This document shows, piece by piece, positions 40,962 to 49,364 of a DNA stretch of 64,000 nt. The DNA comes from a virus, in the IMG/VR virus record IMGVR_UViG_3300033182_000922, positions 1 through 64,000 of that record. One strand, 5' to 3'. Made by a program: the position numbers and the translations under genes. The stretch's first letter is position 1, and every line of letters begins with the position of its first letter. The notes beneath the pieces are model-generated. The model was not told the DNA's origin. It ran no database searches and saw nothing but the letters and a program-made list of their open reading frames with translations.

Positions 40962-42668
40962 ATGTCAGGAAAGAAGCTTTTAATTCTTGAAAGGTCAACA
41001 TCTAACTTGGATTATAAAACAGACAAAGACGGTTCAGTAGTCTTAGAGGGTGTTTTTACCGAGATTGGGGTTCGTAATAAGAATAACAGAATCTATGAGG
41101 AAAAAGAAGTTCTCCCTCATATTAATGAATTGCAAGAAAAGGTTAAGTCAAGTAAACTTTTAGGTGAATTAGACCATCCAAAAGATTTTGATATTAGTCT
41201 TTCAAACGTTTCTCATGTTGTTGAGGATTTAAGATATGATGAAGACAATAAACAGGTTCTTGGAAAGATTAGATTATTAAATACTTCAAAAGGAAAGGAA
41301 GCACAAGCTCTTATTAAAGATGGAATCCCTCTCCACATTTCAAGTAGAGCCGCCGGAACCGTTGATGAGAGTGGTAAGGTTAAAATTAAGAAATTCTTTA
41401 CCTATGACCTGGTTGCTGATCCTGGATTTGAAAACGCTGAATTATCAAGAGTTAATGAGTCTTATGGCTTTGGTAATGATAGTGGAGTAATTATTTATGA
41501 AATGGAAGAAACACAAAATACAGAAGATAAAAAAGATCTAACAATGGAAAATAACGAATTCGTAACCGTTGAAGATTTTCAAAAGTATACTGAGTATGTT
41601 TCAGGTGTACTAAACAATGTCAAGGAATCTGCTAATTCAAACAACAATGAGTTAGTTGAAAAGCTTGTTAAGTATTCAGAGCATATTGCAGAAAAGGTTA
41701 ATCAATTAACTGACTATACAGAATACTTATCTGAAAATCTTGACAAAAACATTTCTTACTCTGACTATCTTGCAGAGAATGTTAACAAAATTAAAGATTA
41801 CACAACCTACTTGGCTGAAGAATTAGATAACTCTATTTCTTATGCTGAGCATGTAGCTGAACAGGCTGACAAAGGTATTCAGTATTCTAACTACTTAGGT
41901 GAAAGCTTAGAAAAAGGAATTGAGTATACTGAATATGTTGCTGAAAAGGTTGATCAAAATATTGCTTATTCTGAATACCTTGCCGAAGGTTTAGATAAGA
42001 GCATTAAATACTCTGAGTACATTGCAGAAAATGTAAACTCTGGAGAAGCTGCTACTCTTAATGAAGGTGTAGGCCATGCTTCGTTATCTGCTGCCCCTCA
42101 GGAAGAAGAAGTAGAAGAAACTAAAGCTGAAGAAAAAGATTATAAAGATTCTATTGAAGAAGCTCTAAATAAATTAATTGCTAAAGCAGAAGCCAAGAAT
42201 GTTTCTGAAATGCATTTTATGAACTTCTTATCTGAATCTAAGAAAAACGAATTTAACTCTCTTTCTGAAGAAAAGCAAACTGCGATTGTTGAGTCAATGA
42301 ATGCAACTCCAATTATGTCAACGGTACAAGCCGAGAACATCTGGGAGTCTTGCTTTACTGAAAAGAGAAAAGAATTGAACTTTATTGATGATATGCCAGA
42401 GAAATTCCGCGCCAGGTGGGATAACCTTTCTGAAGCTCGTCAATCGCAAATCATTGCGGAATCTAAGTTCCACCAATTAAATACACCTTATGCAATTAAC
42501 AATTTCTGGTCTACCAGAGATATGAGATCTGCACAAGTTGAAACTGAGAAATTAAATGAAAGTAAAACCGCTGCTGAACAAACCGCCGCTGCTAAGAAGG
42601 AACCTTTAATTAATGAATCCTTTGCTGCTGATTTGATCAACAGGGTTAAATTTAATTTAGGAAGATAA
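40962..42668 (+). CDS. Prohead protease (gp21-like) fused to scaffold/core domain
   Basis: 568 residues. Residues 1-~180 match T4 gp21 (S77 protease): NNRIYEEKEVLPHI, GELDHPKDFDISLSNVSHVV with the catalytic His72, and HISSRAAGTV with the catalytic Ser (~127/128). From residue 195 (MENNEFVTVEDF, ATG 41544) the protein changes to an acidic helical domain with nine 14-residue repeats (~236-360) and LNE/INE sites near the end, resembling a scaffold/core protein such as gp22. In T4 these are separate genes. The A-rich leader before ATG 41544 suggests that a scaffold-only product of 374 residues may also be made. Confidence 0.88.
   Translation: MSGKKLLILERSTSNLDYKTDKDGSVVLEGVFTEIGVRNKNNRIYEEKEVLPHINELQEKVKSSKLLGELDHPKDFDISLSNVSHVVEDLRYDEDNKQVLGKIRLLNTSKGKEAQALIKDGIPLHISSRAAGTVDESGKVKIKKFFTYDLVADPGFENAELSRVNESYGFGNDSGVIIYEMEETQNTEDKKDLTMENNEFVTVEDFQKYTEYVSGVLNNVKESANSNNNELVEKLVKYSEHIAEKVNQLTDYTEYLSENLDKNISYSDYLAENVNKIKDYTTYLAEELDNSISYAEHVAEQADKGIQYSNYLGESLEKGIEYTEYVAEKVDQNIAYSEYLAEGLDKSIKYSEYIAENVNSGEAATLNEGVGHASLSAAPQEEEVEETKAEEKDYKDSIEEALNKLIAKAEAKNVSEMHFMNFLSESKKNEFNSLSEEKQTAIVESMNATPIMSTVQAENIWESCFTEKRKELNFIDDMPEKFRARWDNLSEARQSQIIAESKFHQLNTPYAINNFWSTRDMRSAQVETEKLNESKTAAEQTAAAKKEPLINESFAADLINRVKFNLGR
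41670..42040 (+). repeat. 14-residue tandem repeats in scaffold domain
   Basis: About nine units of the form YSEYLAENLDKxIx (42 bases each) with Tyr-x-x-Tyr/His and Ala-Glu at fixed positions. Diverged at DNA level. Period 14 is two heptads, consistent with a long coiled coil. Confidence 0.85.
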
Positions 42669-42675
42669 AAATACT

Positions 42676-42709
42676 AATCTAATAGCTAAGAAGCAAAAAG
42701 CTACAGATT
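42676..42709 (+). promoter_or_regulatory. Stem-loop in capsid gene leader
   Basis: AATCT (42676-42680) with AGATT (42705-42709) and TAGCT (42683-42687) with AGCTA (42699-42703), 11-base loop, 34 bases upstream of the capsid ATG. No T-run follows, so it is more likely an RNA stability or processing element than a terminator. Confidence 0.45.
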
Positions 42710-42743
42710 TGATTAAATAAAACGCGAAAAAAACAATTTAAAA

Positions 42744-44477
42744 ATGTACGCAAATCAATTAATTAATGAGGCCGAAGTACAAAAGACTTGGGGACCTATT
42801 ATTGAGGAGGCTACTGGCGTTACTGAAAAGTCTAAGTTATCTTGGATGTCTAAGTACTGTCACTACCATAACCTTAATGAGTCGGTTTACAATACTGTAC
42901 ACCTCAATCCAAACATGAACACCCAAGCTATGGGTGCACCAACGTTCCCGGCTGCGCCAACTACCATGGATGCATTCAATAATCCTGCTACGCCTGGATT
43001 AAAAGGTTCTGGAGATAGACCATTCTCTTTGTTGCCACTTGCTATGCAGGTTGCTGCTCAGACTGTAGGTTTAGACTTAGTACCTGTTGTACCAATGCAA
43101 GGTCCTATGGGAGTTCTTACTTACTTAGACTTTGTATATGGTGGAGGTAGAGTTAGCAATGCCGGTAATAAAGTTACTGACAGTGCGCCATTGATGATTA
43201 AAGCTGACTACACATTGGCTTCAGGAGTTTCCGCTCTTGCTGTTGATGATTTAGTTTACGTTGGTACCGGTTCTTACGGTTCTTACGAATTAACTTATGT
43301 AGGTAAGTCTCGTATCGATGGTTACGGAATCTTCCGTGTAAGAGGTAAAGGTACAGATGCTGCTAAAGGAACTGACGCTTACGCTCAAGGTGAAGAAGGT
43401 TACGAAGCAATCTATGAAGCAATCACTGGTTCTACTAGCTTGTATTCTAACGATGACCTTTCTACTGATATCGGTGACTGGGCTGATACTCCTGAATTGG
43501 TAAAAGCTTTAGAAGACCACATTCCTGGATTCTCTGGAAATGCCTTCGAAGCTAACAACCCATTATCTGGAGATCCTGCATTCTCTGAAGCTATCGATTC
43601 TCCGAATCCATACGAAAGAGGTGTTGGTGAGGCTACCCCTGATAACATCATGGGTCTATCATTGTTCAACAAATCAGTTGCTGCTAAAACTTACCAAGTT
43701 GCTGCTGCTGTTACTCGTGAGCAAGTACAAGACCTTAAGCAATTCGGAATCGACGCAGTTGCTCAAGTAGAAGCTGTATTAGTTAACGAATTAACTCAAT
43801 CTATCAATAAGTACATCTTGGATAGAATCTTCCGTAACGGTGCAACTAATGCAAATAACGTTAATACAGTAGACGGATTGAACCTTTCTGCTTACTACGT
43901 TACTGCTGCTGCATCTACTACTATTAACTTAGGACCTGGTAACTCTAGTAACACTGCCGTTACTTTGACTACTGCTGGTACTGTTGTTAACGGTGGAGGT
44001 GAAACTCAAGGTACTTTACAACGTAGAGTTCTTACTAAGATCTTAGCTGCTTCTAATTTGATCGCTACTCGTGGTCGTAGAGGACCTGCTACTTTCGCAG
44101 TAACTTCTGGTGAAATTGCAACCGCTCTTCAAGATGTTGCTGGATTCGTTCCTTACCCATTGTCAAATACAGTTAACCAAGCTGGTGGATCTCTCTACCC
44201 AATCGGTGCTGTTGCTGGTGTAACTATTTATGTTGATCCAAACATGGCTTGGACTGACTACAGAGTTGCAGTTGGACGTAAAGGTGACGGAAACTCTCCA
44301 GGTTTGGTATTCATGCCTTACTTAATGGCTGAATCTGTTGAAACTATCGCTGAAGGAACTATGGCTCCTAAAATCGCGGTTAAATCTAGATTCGCTTTAG
44401 TAGACGCTGGATTCCACCCAGAAACTATGTACTACACTTTAGGTTTTGCATTCGGTTCAGGTGTAAGCTTGATCTAA
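42744..44477 (+). CDS. Major capsid protein, gp23-like
   Basis: 577 residues. HK97-fold capsid of the T4 type: SLLPLAMQVAAQTVGLDLVPVVPMQGPMG (~residues 94-122), AVTREQVQDLKQFGIDAVAQVEAVLVNELTQSINKYIL, GFVPYP, and the C-terminal FALVDAGFHPETMYYTLGFAFGSG. Residues 44-46 (LNE, before SVYN) are a good candidate for the gp21-type maturation cut, comparable to the N-terminal cut in T4 gp23; INE at 7-9 is another. Codons are strongly biased to GGT, GCT, AAC, TAC and TTC, as expected for the most abundant virion protein. Followed by a UUCG-loop terminator. Confidence 0.95.
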   Translation: MYANQLINEAEVQKTWGPIIEEATGVTEKSKLSWMSKYCHYHNLNESVYNTVHLNPNMNTQAMGAPTFPAAPTTMDAFNNPATPGLKGSGDRPFSLLPLAMQVAAQTVGLDLVPVVPMQGPMGVLTYLDFVYGGGRVSNAGNKVTDSAPLMIKADYTLASGVSALAVDDLVYVGTGSYGSYELTYVGKSRIDGYGIFRVRGKGTDAAKGTDAYAQGEEGYEAIYEAITGSTSLYSNDDLSTDIGDWADTPELVKALEDHIPGFSGNAFEANNPLSGDPAFSEAIDSPNPYERGVGEATPDNIMGLSLFNKSVAAKTYQVAAAVTREQVQDLKQFGIDAVAQVEAVLVNELTQSINKYILDRIFRNGATNANNVNTVDGLNLSAYYVTAAASTTINLGPGNSSNTAVTLTTAGTVVNGGGETQGTLQRRVLTKILAASNLIATRGRRGPATFAVTSGEIATALQDVAGFVPYPLSNTVNQAGGSLYPIGAVAGVTIYVDPNMAWTDYRVAVGRKGDGNSPGLVFMPYLMAESVETIAEGTMAPKIAVKSRFALVDAGFHPETMYYTLGFAFGSGVSLI

Positions 44478-44502
44478 TCAACCTAATAAAGTATATCTTT
44501 AG

Positions 44503-44530
44503 AAAGGTCCACTTCGGTGGACCTTTTTTT
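44503..44530 (+). terminator. Rho-independent terminator with TTCG loop
   Basis: AAAGGTCCAC/GTGGACCTTT stem closed by a TTCG tetraloop, then T-run to 44530. Strong stop after the capsid gene. Confidence 0.95.
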
Positions 44531-44544
44531 ATTTATTGCTCCAA

Positions 44545-44552
44545 TATATAAT
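44545..44552 (+). promoter_or_regulatory. Class A box AATATATAA before core protein
   Basis: TATATAAT in CAATATATAAT, 23 bases before the ATG, directly after the capsid terminator. Confidence 0.45.
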
Positions 44553-44575
44553 ACAACAGAAAAATAATACCTATC

Positions 44576-45604
44576 ATGAAATTATTATCTTTTGAAGGAT
44601 ATAGAATGTTAAATGAATCTGCTAAAACATTTGAAGCTGATTTAGATAAAATATTAAACGAAAACATTGGAGCTGCATTAGGTAGCCCTATCAAATTTAC
44701 CAAGATCAAAAATAATGCTAAAAAGTACCAACAGGCTTTGGTACAGATTGCAATTAATAATCTTGACTTTGAAAAGAAGAAGGCCGCCGGTAATATGGAT
44801 AAAGATAAAGCCGATGTTCTTAAAGCCGCAAATGCTCAAAAGAACCAGGCTCTTAAAGACCAGTCTAGCGCTATTTCTGATAGGATGGATCAATTGGCCA
44901 CAACGCCTGGCCTTAAAAAGGTTGCTTCTATTGCAAAGAATAAGTCAAGAATGGCCGCTGCTGAAACTGCACTTAAGACAGCAGATGGAGAAGAAGCAAA
45001 GGCACTTAAGTTAAAGATTAAGTCTCTTAACCAAAAGGTTGCTGCTGATCAACAAGAACTTAAAGATTACGAAAAGGCCGACGATAAGAAAGAAGGACCA
45101 GAAGGACCAGACCAACAGAATCTTGATAATGCAAAGACTGATGATGGTAAGCCAGAAAAAACTGATGGTAAAGATGGCAAGCCAGAAAAAACTGATGGTA
45201 AAGATGGTAAAGATGGTAAGCCAGAAAAAACTGATGGCGGAGATGGTAAAGATGGTAAGCCAGAAAAAACTGATGGTAAAGATGGTAAGCCAGAAAAAAC
45301 TGATGGCGGAGAAGGCGAACCAAAGGAACCTACAACTCGACCAGAGAGTGGTAAAAACTCTAAGGATGATATGATTGCCAGATACCAAAAACTAATTGAT
45401 GATACTAAAGACGAGGAAAAGAAAAAGAAATATCAGGATAAGATTGATAAGCTACAAAAAGAATCTGAAGAAAGATTCCTAGATCCTGAATTCTTAGCGG
45501 TAATGGAGTCAGAATTGGTTGCATTTGAATCAGAAGCAAGTTCATCGTACTTAAACGAATCAGTTTCTGCTAAATTCAGAAGGCTGATGCAAAATAAAGC
45601 TTAA
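44576..45604 (+). CDS. Highly charged prohead core/internal protein
   Basis: 342 residues. Begins MKLLSFEGYRMLNES and contains LNE tripeptides at ~12-14, ~27-29 and ~330 (SSYLNESV), fitting gp21-type maturation sites at both ends. The middle is Lys/Ala/Asp-rich coiled coil, then a GKPEKTDGKDG repeat (45145-45316), then another charged helix. High charge, repeats and cleavage sites are typical of phage core or internal head proteins. Overlaps the next gene by one base. No fold recognised. Confidence 0.65.
   Translation: MKLLSFEGYRMLNESAKTFEADLDKILNENIGAALGSPIKFTKIKNNAKKYQQALVQIAINNLDFEKKKAAGNMDKDKADVLKAANAQKNQALKDQSSAISDRMDQLATTPGLKKVASIAKNKSRMAAAETALKTADGEEAKALKLKIKSLNQKVAADQQELKDYEKADDKKEGPEGPDQQNLDNAKTDDGKPEKTDGKDGKPEKTDGKDGKDGKPEKTDGGDGKDGKPEKTDGKDGKPEKTDGGEGEPKEPTTRPESGKNSKDDMIARYQKLIDDTKDEEKKKKYQDKIDKLQKESEERFLDPEFLAVMESELVAFESEASSSYLNESVSAKFRRLMQNKA
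45145..45316 (+). repeat. GKPEKTDGKDG tandem repeat
   Basis: Five units of (DGK)nPEKTDG encoded by near-identical 24-33 base blocks (GATGGTAAGCCAGAAAAAAC). The DNA periodicity leaves several other frames open on both strands, which are not genes. Copy number may vary between isolates. Confidence 0.85.
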
Positions 45605-46095
45605 TGTACAAAGTTCGTAAAATTAACTTTGGATGGTATAGAAGGCGGCATGGTATTCTTTTGGAGAATCTGCCGCCTTCAAAGCAACGATTCATGGATG
45701 AAAGTAACTATCTTAAATGGTTAGAGCCAGATCCACAAACATATGAGATCATATTTAAGGTGGAAGATATGAATGACCATGAAAAGAATCCTAACAGAAT
45801 CTTATGGAATCCTTTTAGGGAATCTTTTACTAACATAAAAGAATTGGAAGCTGATTCAAATCTAATAGACTGGAATTGTGCAATCTGTCAGGTTGATATT
45901 AAATCCAGAATGGATTCCAAGAACATGGAAAATTTTGTTTGTAAGAAGTGTTCAGAAGCACATAACCGACGAAATAAAAGGGTTGATCAAAGGATAATAG
46001 ATTCGTCCATTAAATTTACAAAACACTGTAAATCTCTTCTAAAAGGTGAACAGAGGGAGTTCCTCACCTATGTTCGCAGATCATCGAAAGGATAA
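45604..46095 (+). CDS. Zinc-ribbon hypothetical protein
   Basis: 163 residues, basic. CAIC (~98-101) and CKKC (~118-121) form a likely four-Cys zinc ribbon inside a helical protein (KCSEAHNRRNKRVDQRII). It starts at the stop of the core gene (TAATG). The last 15 bases overlap tail-to-tail with the minus-strand gene. Function unknown; DNA or RNA binding is plausible. Confidence 0.6.
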   Translation: MYKVRKINFGWYRRRHGILLENLPPSKQRFMDESNYLKWLEPDPQTYEIIFKVEDMNDHEKNPNRILWNPFRESFTNIKELEADSNLIDWNCAICQVDIKSRMDSKNMENFVCKKCSEAHNRRNKRVDQRIIDSSIKFTKHCKSLLKGEQREFLTYVRRSSKG

Positions 46096-46875
46096 CGCTT
46101 TATCATAATTTATTTTAGGAAAGCAATTAATGTTACTTATTGGAGAAGCGTTAAAAACTTGTATATTCTTTTCTATTAATATGTTTGCTAGTATTTCAAA
46201 TCCTGGTAAAAATTGATCTCTATAGATTTTATCAGATGTTACAGGAACTGGATATCCATCATGGAAATGACCTTTCTTTCCATCATTCTTCATATCATAT
46301 CCCAATAAGATTATTCTTTTGGCCCCTAAATGATATGCTAAATTAATTGCTGCATATCCACTATTATTTCCATGGGAAAGGCGATCTCTTGGTTCTTCTA
46401 ACCCAAATTTCATTCCCTTTCTTAGTACTTTAATATCTTTTGTATACCCAACCCACGGTCTTATAGTATATTTTAAACCTTTAAAATTATTGATGTCATT
46501 TGTGTACCATCTATAAAACCTGGAATCGGTCCAATATAAAGCATCTGCTTTTGGGTAAGTCATAAATGCTTTATTAATTGCTATTGTTTTTTTACCAGCT
46601 AATCCATTCCAATTAAAGTTATGTAGTGAAGTACCTCCACCTATTATGTAAACCGTTTCACCTTTCCATAAAGGTTCTACCTTTCCATTATATTGTTCTT
46701 TAGGTGGTGTGGCCCTGTGGGTTATTTTCTTTTCGCCTCTGGTAACGGTAGGTATGTTATTAGACTTAGCGGTTATTTTCGTTATTCTTTTTCCTCCTGC
46801 TTTTGTCACATACTTATTTGAGTTTTCCTCAACTATAATAGGCGTTTTTCTAACTATCTTTCTAACCCTTCTCAT
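46081..46875 (-). CDS. DUF115/MptE-like Rossmann-fold protein (only minus-strand gene)
   Basis: 264 residues. A basic, low-complexity lead of ~70 residues precedes a Rossmann-like core: GETVYIIGGGTSLHNF, ALYWTDSRFYRWY, HGNNSGYAAINLAYHLGAKRIILLGYDMK, FHDGYPVP. The pattern fits the DUF115/MptE-like superfamily, which includes glycosyltransferase-like and flagellin-glycosylation proteins. It is the only credible gene on the minus strand, convergent with 45604-46095 and divergent from gp44, so it looks like an independent insertion (moron). Its minus-strand leader is A-rich like other starts in the window. Confidence 0.7.
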   Translation of the reverse strand: MRRVRKIVRKTPIIVEENSNKYVTKAGGKRITKITAKSNNIPTVTRGEKKITHRATPPKEQYNGKVEPLWKGETVYIIGGGTSLHNFNWNGLAGKKTIAINKAFMTYPKADALYWTDSRFYRWYTNDINNFKGLKYTIRPWVGYTKDIKVLRKGMKFGLEEPRDRLSHGNNSGYAAINLAYHLGAKRIILLGYDMKNDGKKGHFHDGYPVPVTSDKIYRDQFLPGFEILANILIEKNIQVFNASPISNINCFPKINYDKALSFR

Positions 46876-46928
46876 TAAGCTTTAGATTTTTTTATTTATT
46901 TTGTCTTAAACCTAACGGAGTTTCTTCA

Positions 46929-46936
46929 TATAAAAA
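46929..46936 (+). promoter_or_regulatory. Class B A/T box before gp44
   Basis: TATAAAAA in CATATAAAAATAAAT, 12 bases before the ATG, in the divergent gap. Confidence 0.4.
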
Positions 46937-46948
46937 TAAATTCTACAT

Positions 46949-47911
46949 ATGCGGAACATTCAAAATATTCTATTAACTGAAAAGTACAGGCCAAAAAATT
47001 TAGATGATCTTATTACACCTAAAAGAGTAGGTGATAAATTGGCAAAGGGTGTTTATCAACATTTGCTTTTACACGGGAGTCCAGGTACCGGTAAAACTTC
47101 AGCAGCAAAGGCATTGGTTAAACATTTTAATCATCCTTATCTTTACATTAATGCTTCAACTGATACATCAGTTGATATTGTGAGAAATCGTATTACCGAT
47201 TTTTGTGCTAATCGTTCTATCATGGATGAGCCAGGAAAAATGAAGGTCATTATTCTTGATGAGATTGACGGTGTATCTGATCAATTCTTTAAAGCATTAA
47301 GAGCAACGATGGATCAATTTAATGTAAATGCAAGATTCATTGCAACATGTAATTACATTAATAAAGTACCTGATCCAATCCAGTCAAGATTTGAAATGAT
47401 TGATTTTGATTTTAGTAAAGAAGAAGAAACTGAAATCATGAAGAGTTACATTATGAGAATTCTTCAAATCTGTAAAGAAGAGGAAATTGGTATTGATAAA
47501 CACGCGGCGGTTGAATTAGTAAAACGTAAGTTCCCTGATTTAAGAAATATGTTAAATCAGTTACAAGGATTTAAATCTCAAGGTAAAGATACGATTACTG
47601 TTGAGGATATCAAACAGTTTAGTTCTGTCTATAAGGATGTATTTGATCTTATCATTGATGAAACGGATCCTGTAAAGAATTACCAATATCTTTTATCTAA
47701 TTACTCAAATCGTACTGATGACGTGTTATCTTCTCTTGGTGCTGAATTCATTCAATATATACAACAGGAGAGACAATCATATACACAGTTTATTCCACAG
47801 ATTATTGTAACTGTGTCTAAGTATCAATCGCAAAGACAACAAGTAATTGATCCTGCAGTATCAATGCTTGCATGTATCTACGAACTGCAATCAATATTAA
47901 ATGGAGCATGA
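46949..47911 (+). CDS. Sliding clamp loader large subunit, gp44-like
   Basis: 320 residues, AAA+ ATPase. Walker A GSPGTGKT (43-50), Walker B LDEID (103-107), sensor 1 RFIATCNYINKV, and QSRFEMIDF in place of the SRC motif. C-terminal helical collar domain follows. It opens the gp45 clamp and loads it on primer-template DNA. Length equals T4 gp44 (319). Overlaps the next small gene by 4 bases. Confidence 0.95.
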   Translation: MRNIQNILLTEKYRPKNLDDLITPKRVGDKLAKGVYQHLLLHGSPGTGKTSAAKALVKHFNHPYLYINASTDTSVDIVRNRITDFCANRSIMDEPGKMKVIILDEIDGVSDQFFKALRATMDQFNVNARFIATCNYINKVPDPIQSRFEMIDFDFSKEEETEIMKSYIMRILQICKEEEIGIDKHAAVELVKRKFPDLRNMLNQLQGFKSQGKDTITVEDIKQFSSVYKDVFDLIIDETDPVKNYQYLLSNYSNRTDDVLSSLGAEFIQYIQQERQSYTQFIPQIIVTVSKYQSQRQQVIDPAVSMLACIYELQSILNGA

Positions 47912-48069
47912 CACCTGAATTTTTAGATCAATTAATTAAACTCTTTCCTAATAATTATGAATTAGGAAATGCAATCAGATCCTTTTGGCATATGAAGAGG
48001 GATAAGCCAAATGTATCTGTTATTGAATTAGAGAATGAGTTTCTTAGAAACTTTCAGAATAACATTTAA
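47908..48069 (+). CDS. Small protein coupled to gp44
   Basis: 53 residues from ATG 47908, which overlaps the gp44 stop (ATGA). A longer frame from 47872 would lie inside gp44. Product MTPEFLDQLIKLFPNNYELGNAIRSFWHMKR... is helical. In T4 the clamp loader small subunit gp62 follows gp44, but this is too short to be it. Function unknown. Confidence 0.55.
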   Translation: MTPEFLDQLIKLFPNNYELGNAIRSFWHMKRDKPNVSVIELENEFLRNFQNNI

Positions 48070-48100
48070 TTTGTTATATTTTACTAAATAAAACATTAAT

Positions 48101-49321
48101 ATGAAGAAAACCGGCAGACATACATTTGTCATAGATGGTAATTACTTTTTGTTTAGAACGCTGTATGTATTACCTAGACATGGCAAATCAAAAGAAATGC
48201 TTGGTACACAGGAAGACACTAATGCCTTTATGAAAAAATTGGCAACTGATTTTGCTTACCAAGTTCGGTTATTTGAAGGTCTTATTGATAAAATTGTTTG
48301 GACTCAAGATTCAAGATCTTGGCGTAAGGATTTTTATCCAGAAGCAGACTATAAAGGTAATCGTAAACAAGATAGTTCTATTAACTGGGAAAACTTTTCA
48401 AAAGTAACGGAGGATTTTATTTCTCTTATATCTAAAAGCGGTGTAATTATATCTAAGGTAGATGGCGCTGAAGGCGATGACCTTATGTATGCATGGAATA
48501 CGGAATCATTGGCTAACGATAAATCCGTTATTATGTTTACTGGTGACCGTGACCTTGTCCAATTAGTTAACAAGAGTGTAAATAACAATACTCATACCAT
48601 TTTGTTTTCACCGGCGCATAAAAAGCTGTATACATATCAAGGATTTACTGAATGGATGGATTCTCAAGAAGACCAGGAAACTACTGATATCTTTGATTTA
48701 ATGAAAGTTTCTATTTCACCAGAAAACCAAGCCAAGAAGTTATTACAGACTCTTATTAAAAAGAAAAAGGTAAACGTTGTAGAAGTTGACCCAGAAGAAT
48801 TCCGTTTTCGTAAAGTTCTTACTGGTGATGCAGGAGATAATGTACCACCTGCATATTGGTATGTATCTAAAAATCGTAGATATGGTATTAGTGAGAAAAA
48901 AGCAATAGAAATCATTTCTGAATTTAAAGAAAAACATGGAGTCCTTTCTCACATGTATCTTTATAATGATGAGTATATTACCGACCTTGCAAATATCCTT
49001 ATTAGAGTAATGAAGGCAAAACATATGAGCCGAGAACAGATCATTACTAATCTAAAGTCTAATGTTAACCTTATGGTTCTTGCTGCTGAGTCTATCCCTG
49101 AAGGTATCCTAGATGAGATGTTCCGCTCTGTTGAATCTAAAATGAATCATAATGCTTTGGAACTTAAAAGAGTTTCAACAATGAAATCGTTATTGGAAAA
49201 TACTTCTTATGGCGGAAACGATAGTATTGCTGTATCGTCAAAGATATTTAAAGATGACGATGACGATGGCGATGACTTCTCATTCATTAAGGATAAAAAA
49301 TCCCAAAAGAAAATTTTCTAA
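48101..49321 (+). CDS. RNase H / 5'-3' exonuclease of FEN family (T4 Rnh-like)
   Basis: 406 residues. Acidic active-site motifs of T4 RNase H/FEN: VIDGNYFLFR (Asp13), DSRSWRKDFYPEADYKGNRK, VDGAEGDDLMYAW, TGDRDLVQLV, and LTGDAGDNVPP. It removes RNA primers from lagging-strand fragments. Longer than T4 Rnh (305); the C-terminal ~90 residues end in an acidic stretch (DDDDDGDDFSF) and KKSQKKIF, a tail that could contact the clamp. Confidence 0.88.
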   Translation: MKKTGRHTFVIDGNYFLFRTLYVLPRHGKSKEMLGTQEDTNAFMKKLATDFAYQVRLFEGLIDKIVWTQDSRSWRKDFYPEADYKGNRKQDSSINWENFSKVTEDFISLISKSGVIISKVDGAEGDDLMYAWNTESLANDKSVIMFTGDRDLVQLVNKSVNNNTHTILFSPAHKKLYTYQGFTEWMDSQEDQETTDIFDLMKVSISPENQAKKLLQTLIKKKKVNVVEVDPEEFRFRKVLTGDAGDNVPPAYWYVSKNRRYGISEKKAIEIISEFKEKHGVLSHMYLYNDEYITDLANILIRVMKAKHMSREQIITNLKSNVNLMVLAAESIPEGILDEMFRSVESKMNHNALELKRVSTMKSLLENTSYGGNDSIAVSSKIFKDDDDDGDDFSFIKDKKSQKKIF

Positions 49322-49347
49322 TTTAGAAACTATTTTATTACTTTTCA

Positions 49348-49355
49348 TATAAATA
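49348..49355 (+). promoter_or_regulatory. TATAAATA, exact T4 late box
   Basis: Part of the 19-mer CATATAAATAATAAAGGAT (49346-49364) also found upstream of the non-coding RNA at 4802-4820. It ends directly at the TTG start of the next gene, so a transcript from it would have almost no leader. Confidence 0.5.
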
Positions 49356-49364
49356 ATAAAGGAT

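Noticed and set aside
45011-45388. Long frames on both strands over the KPEKTDG repeat
   Set aside because: They arise from the repeat periodicity and give low-complexity products; the + frame 44576-45604 explains the region.
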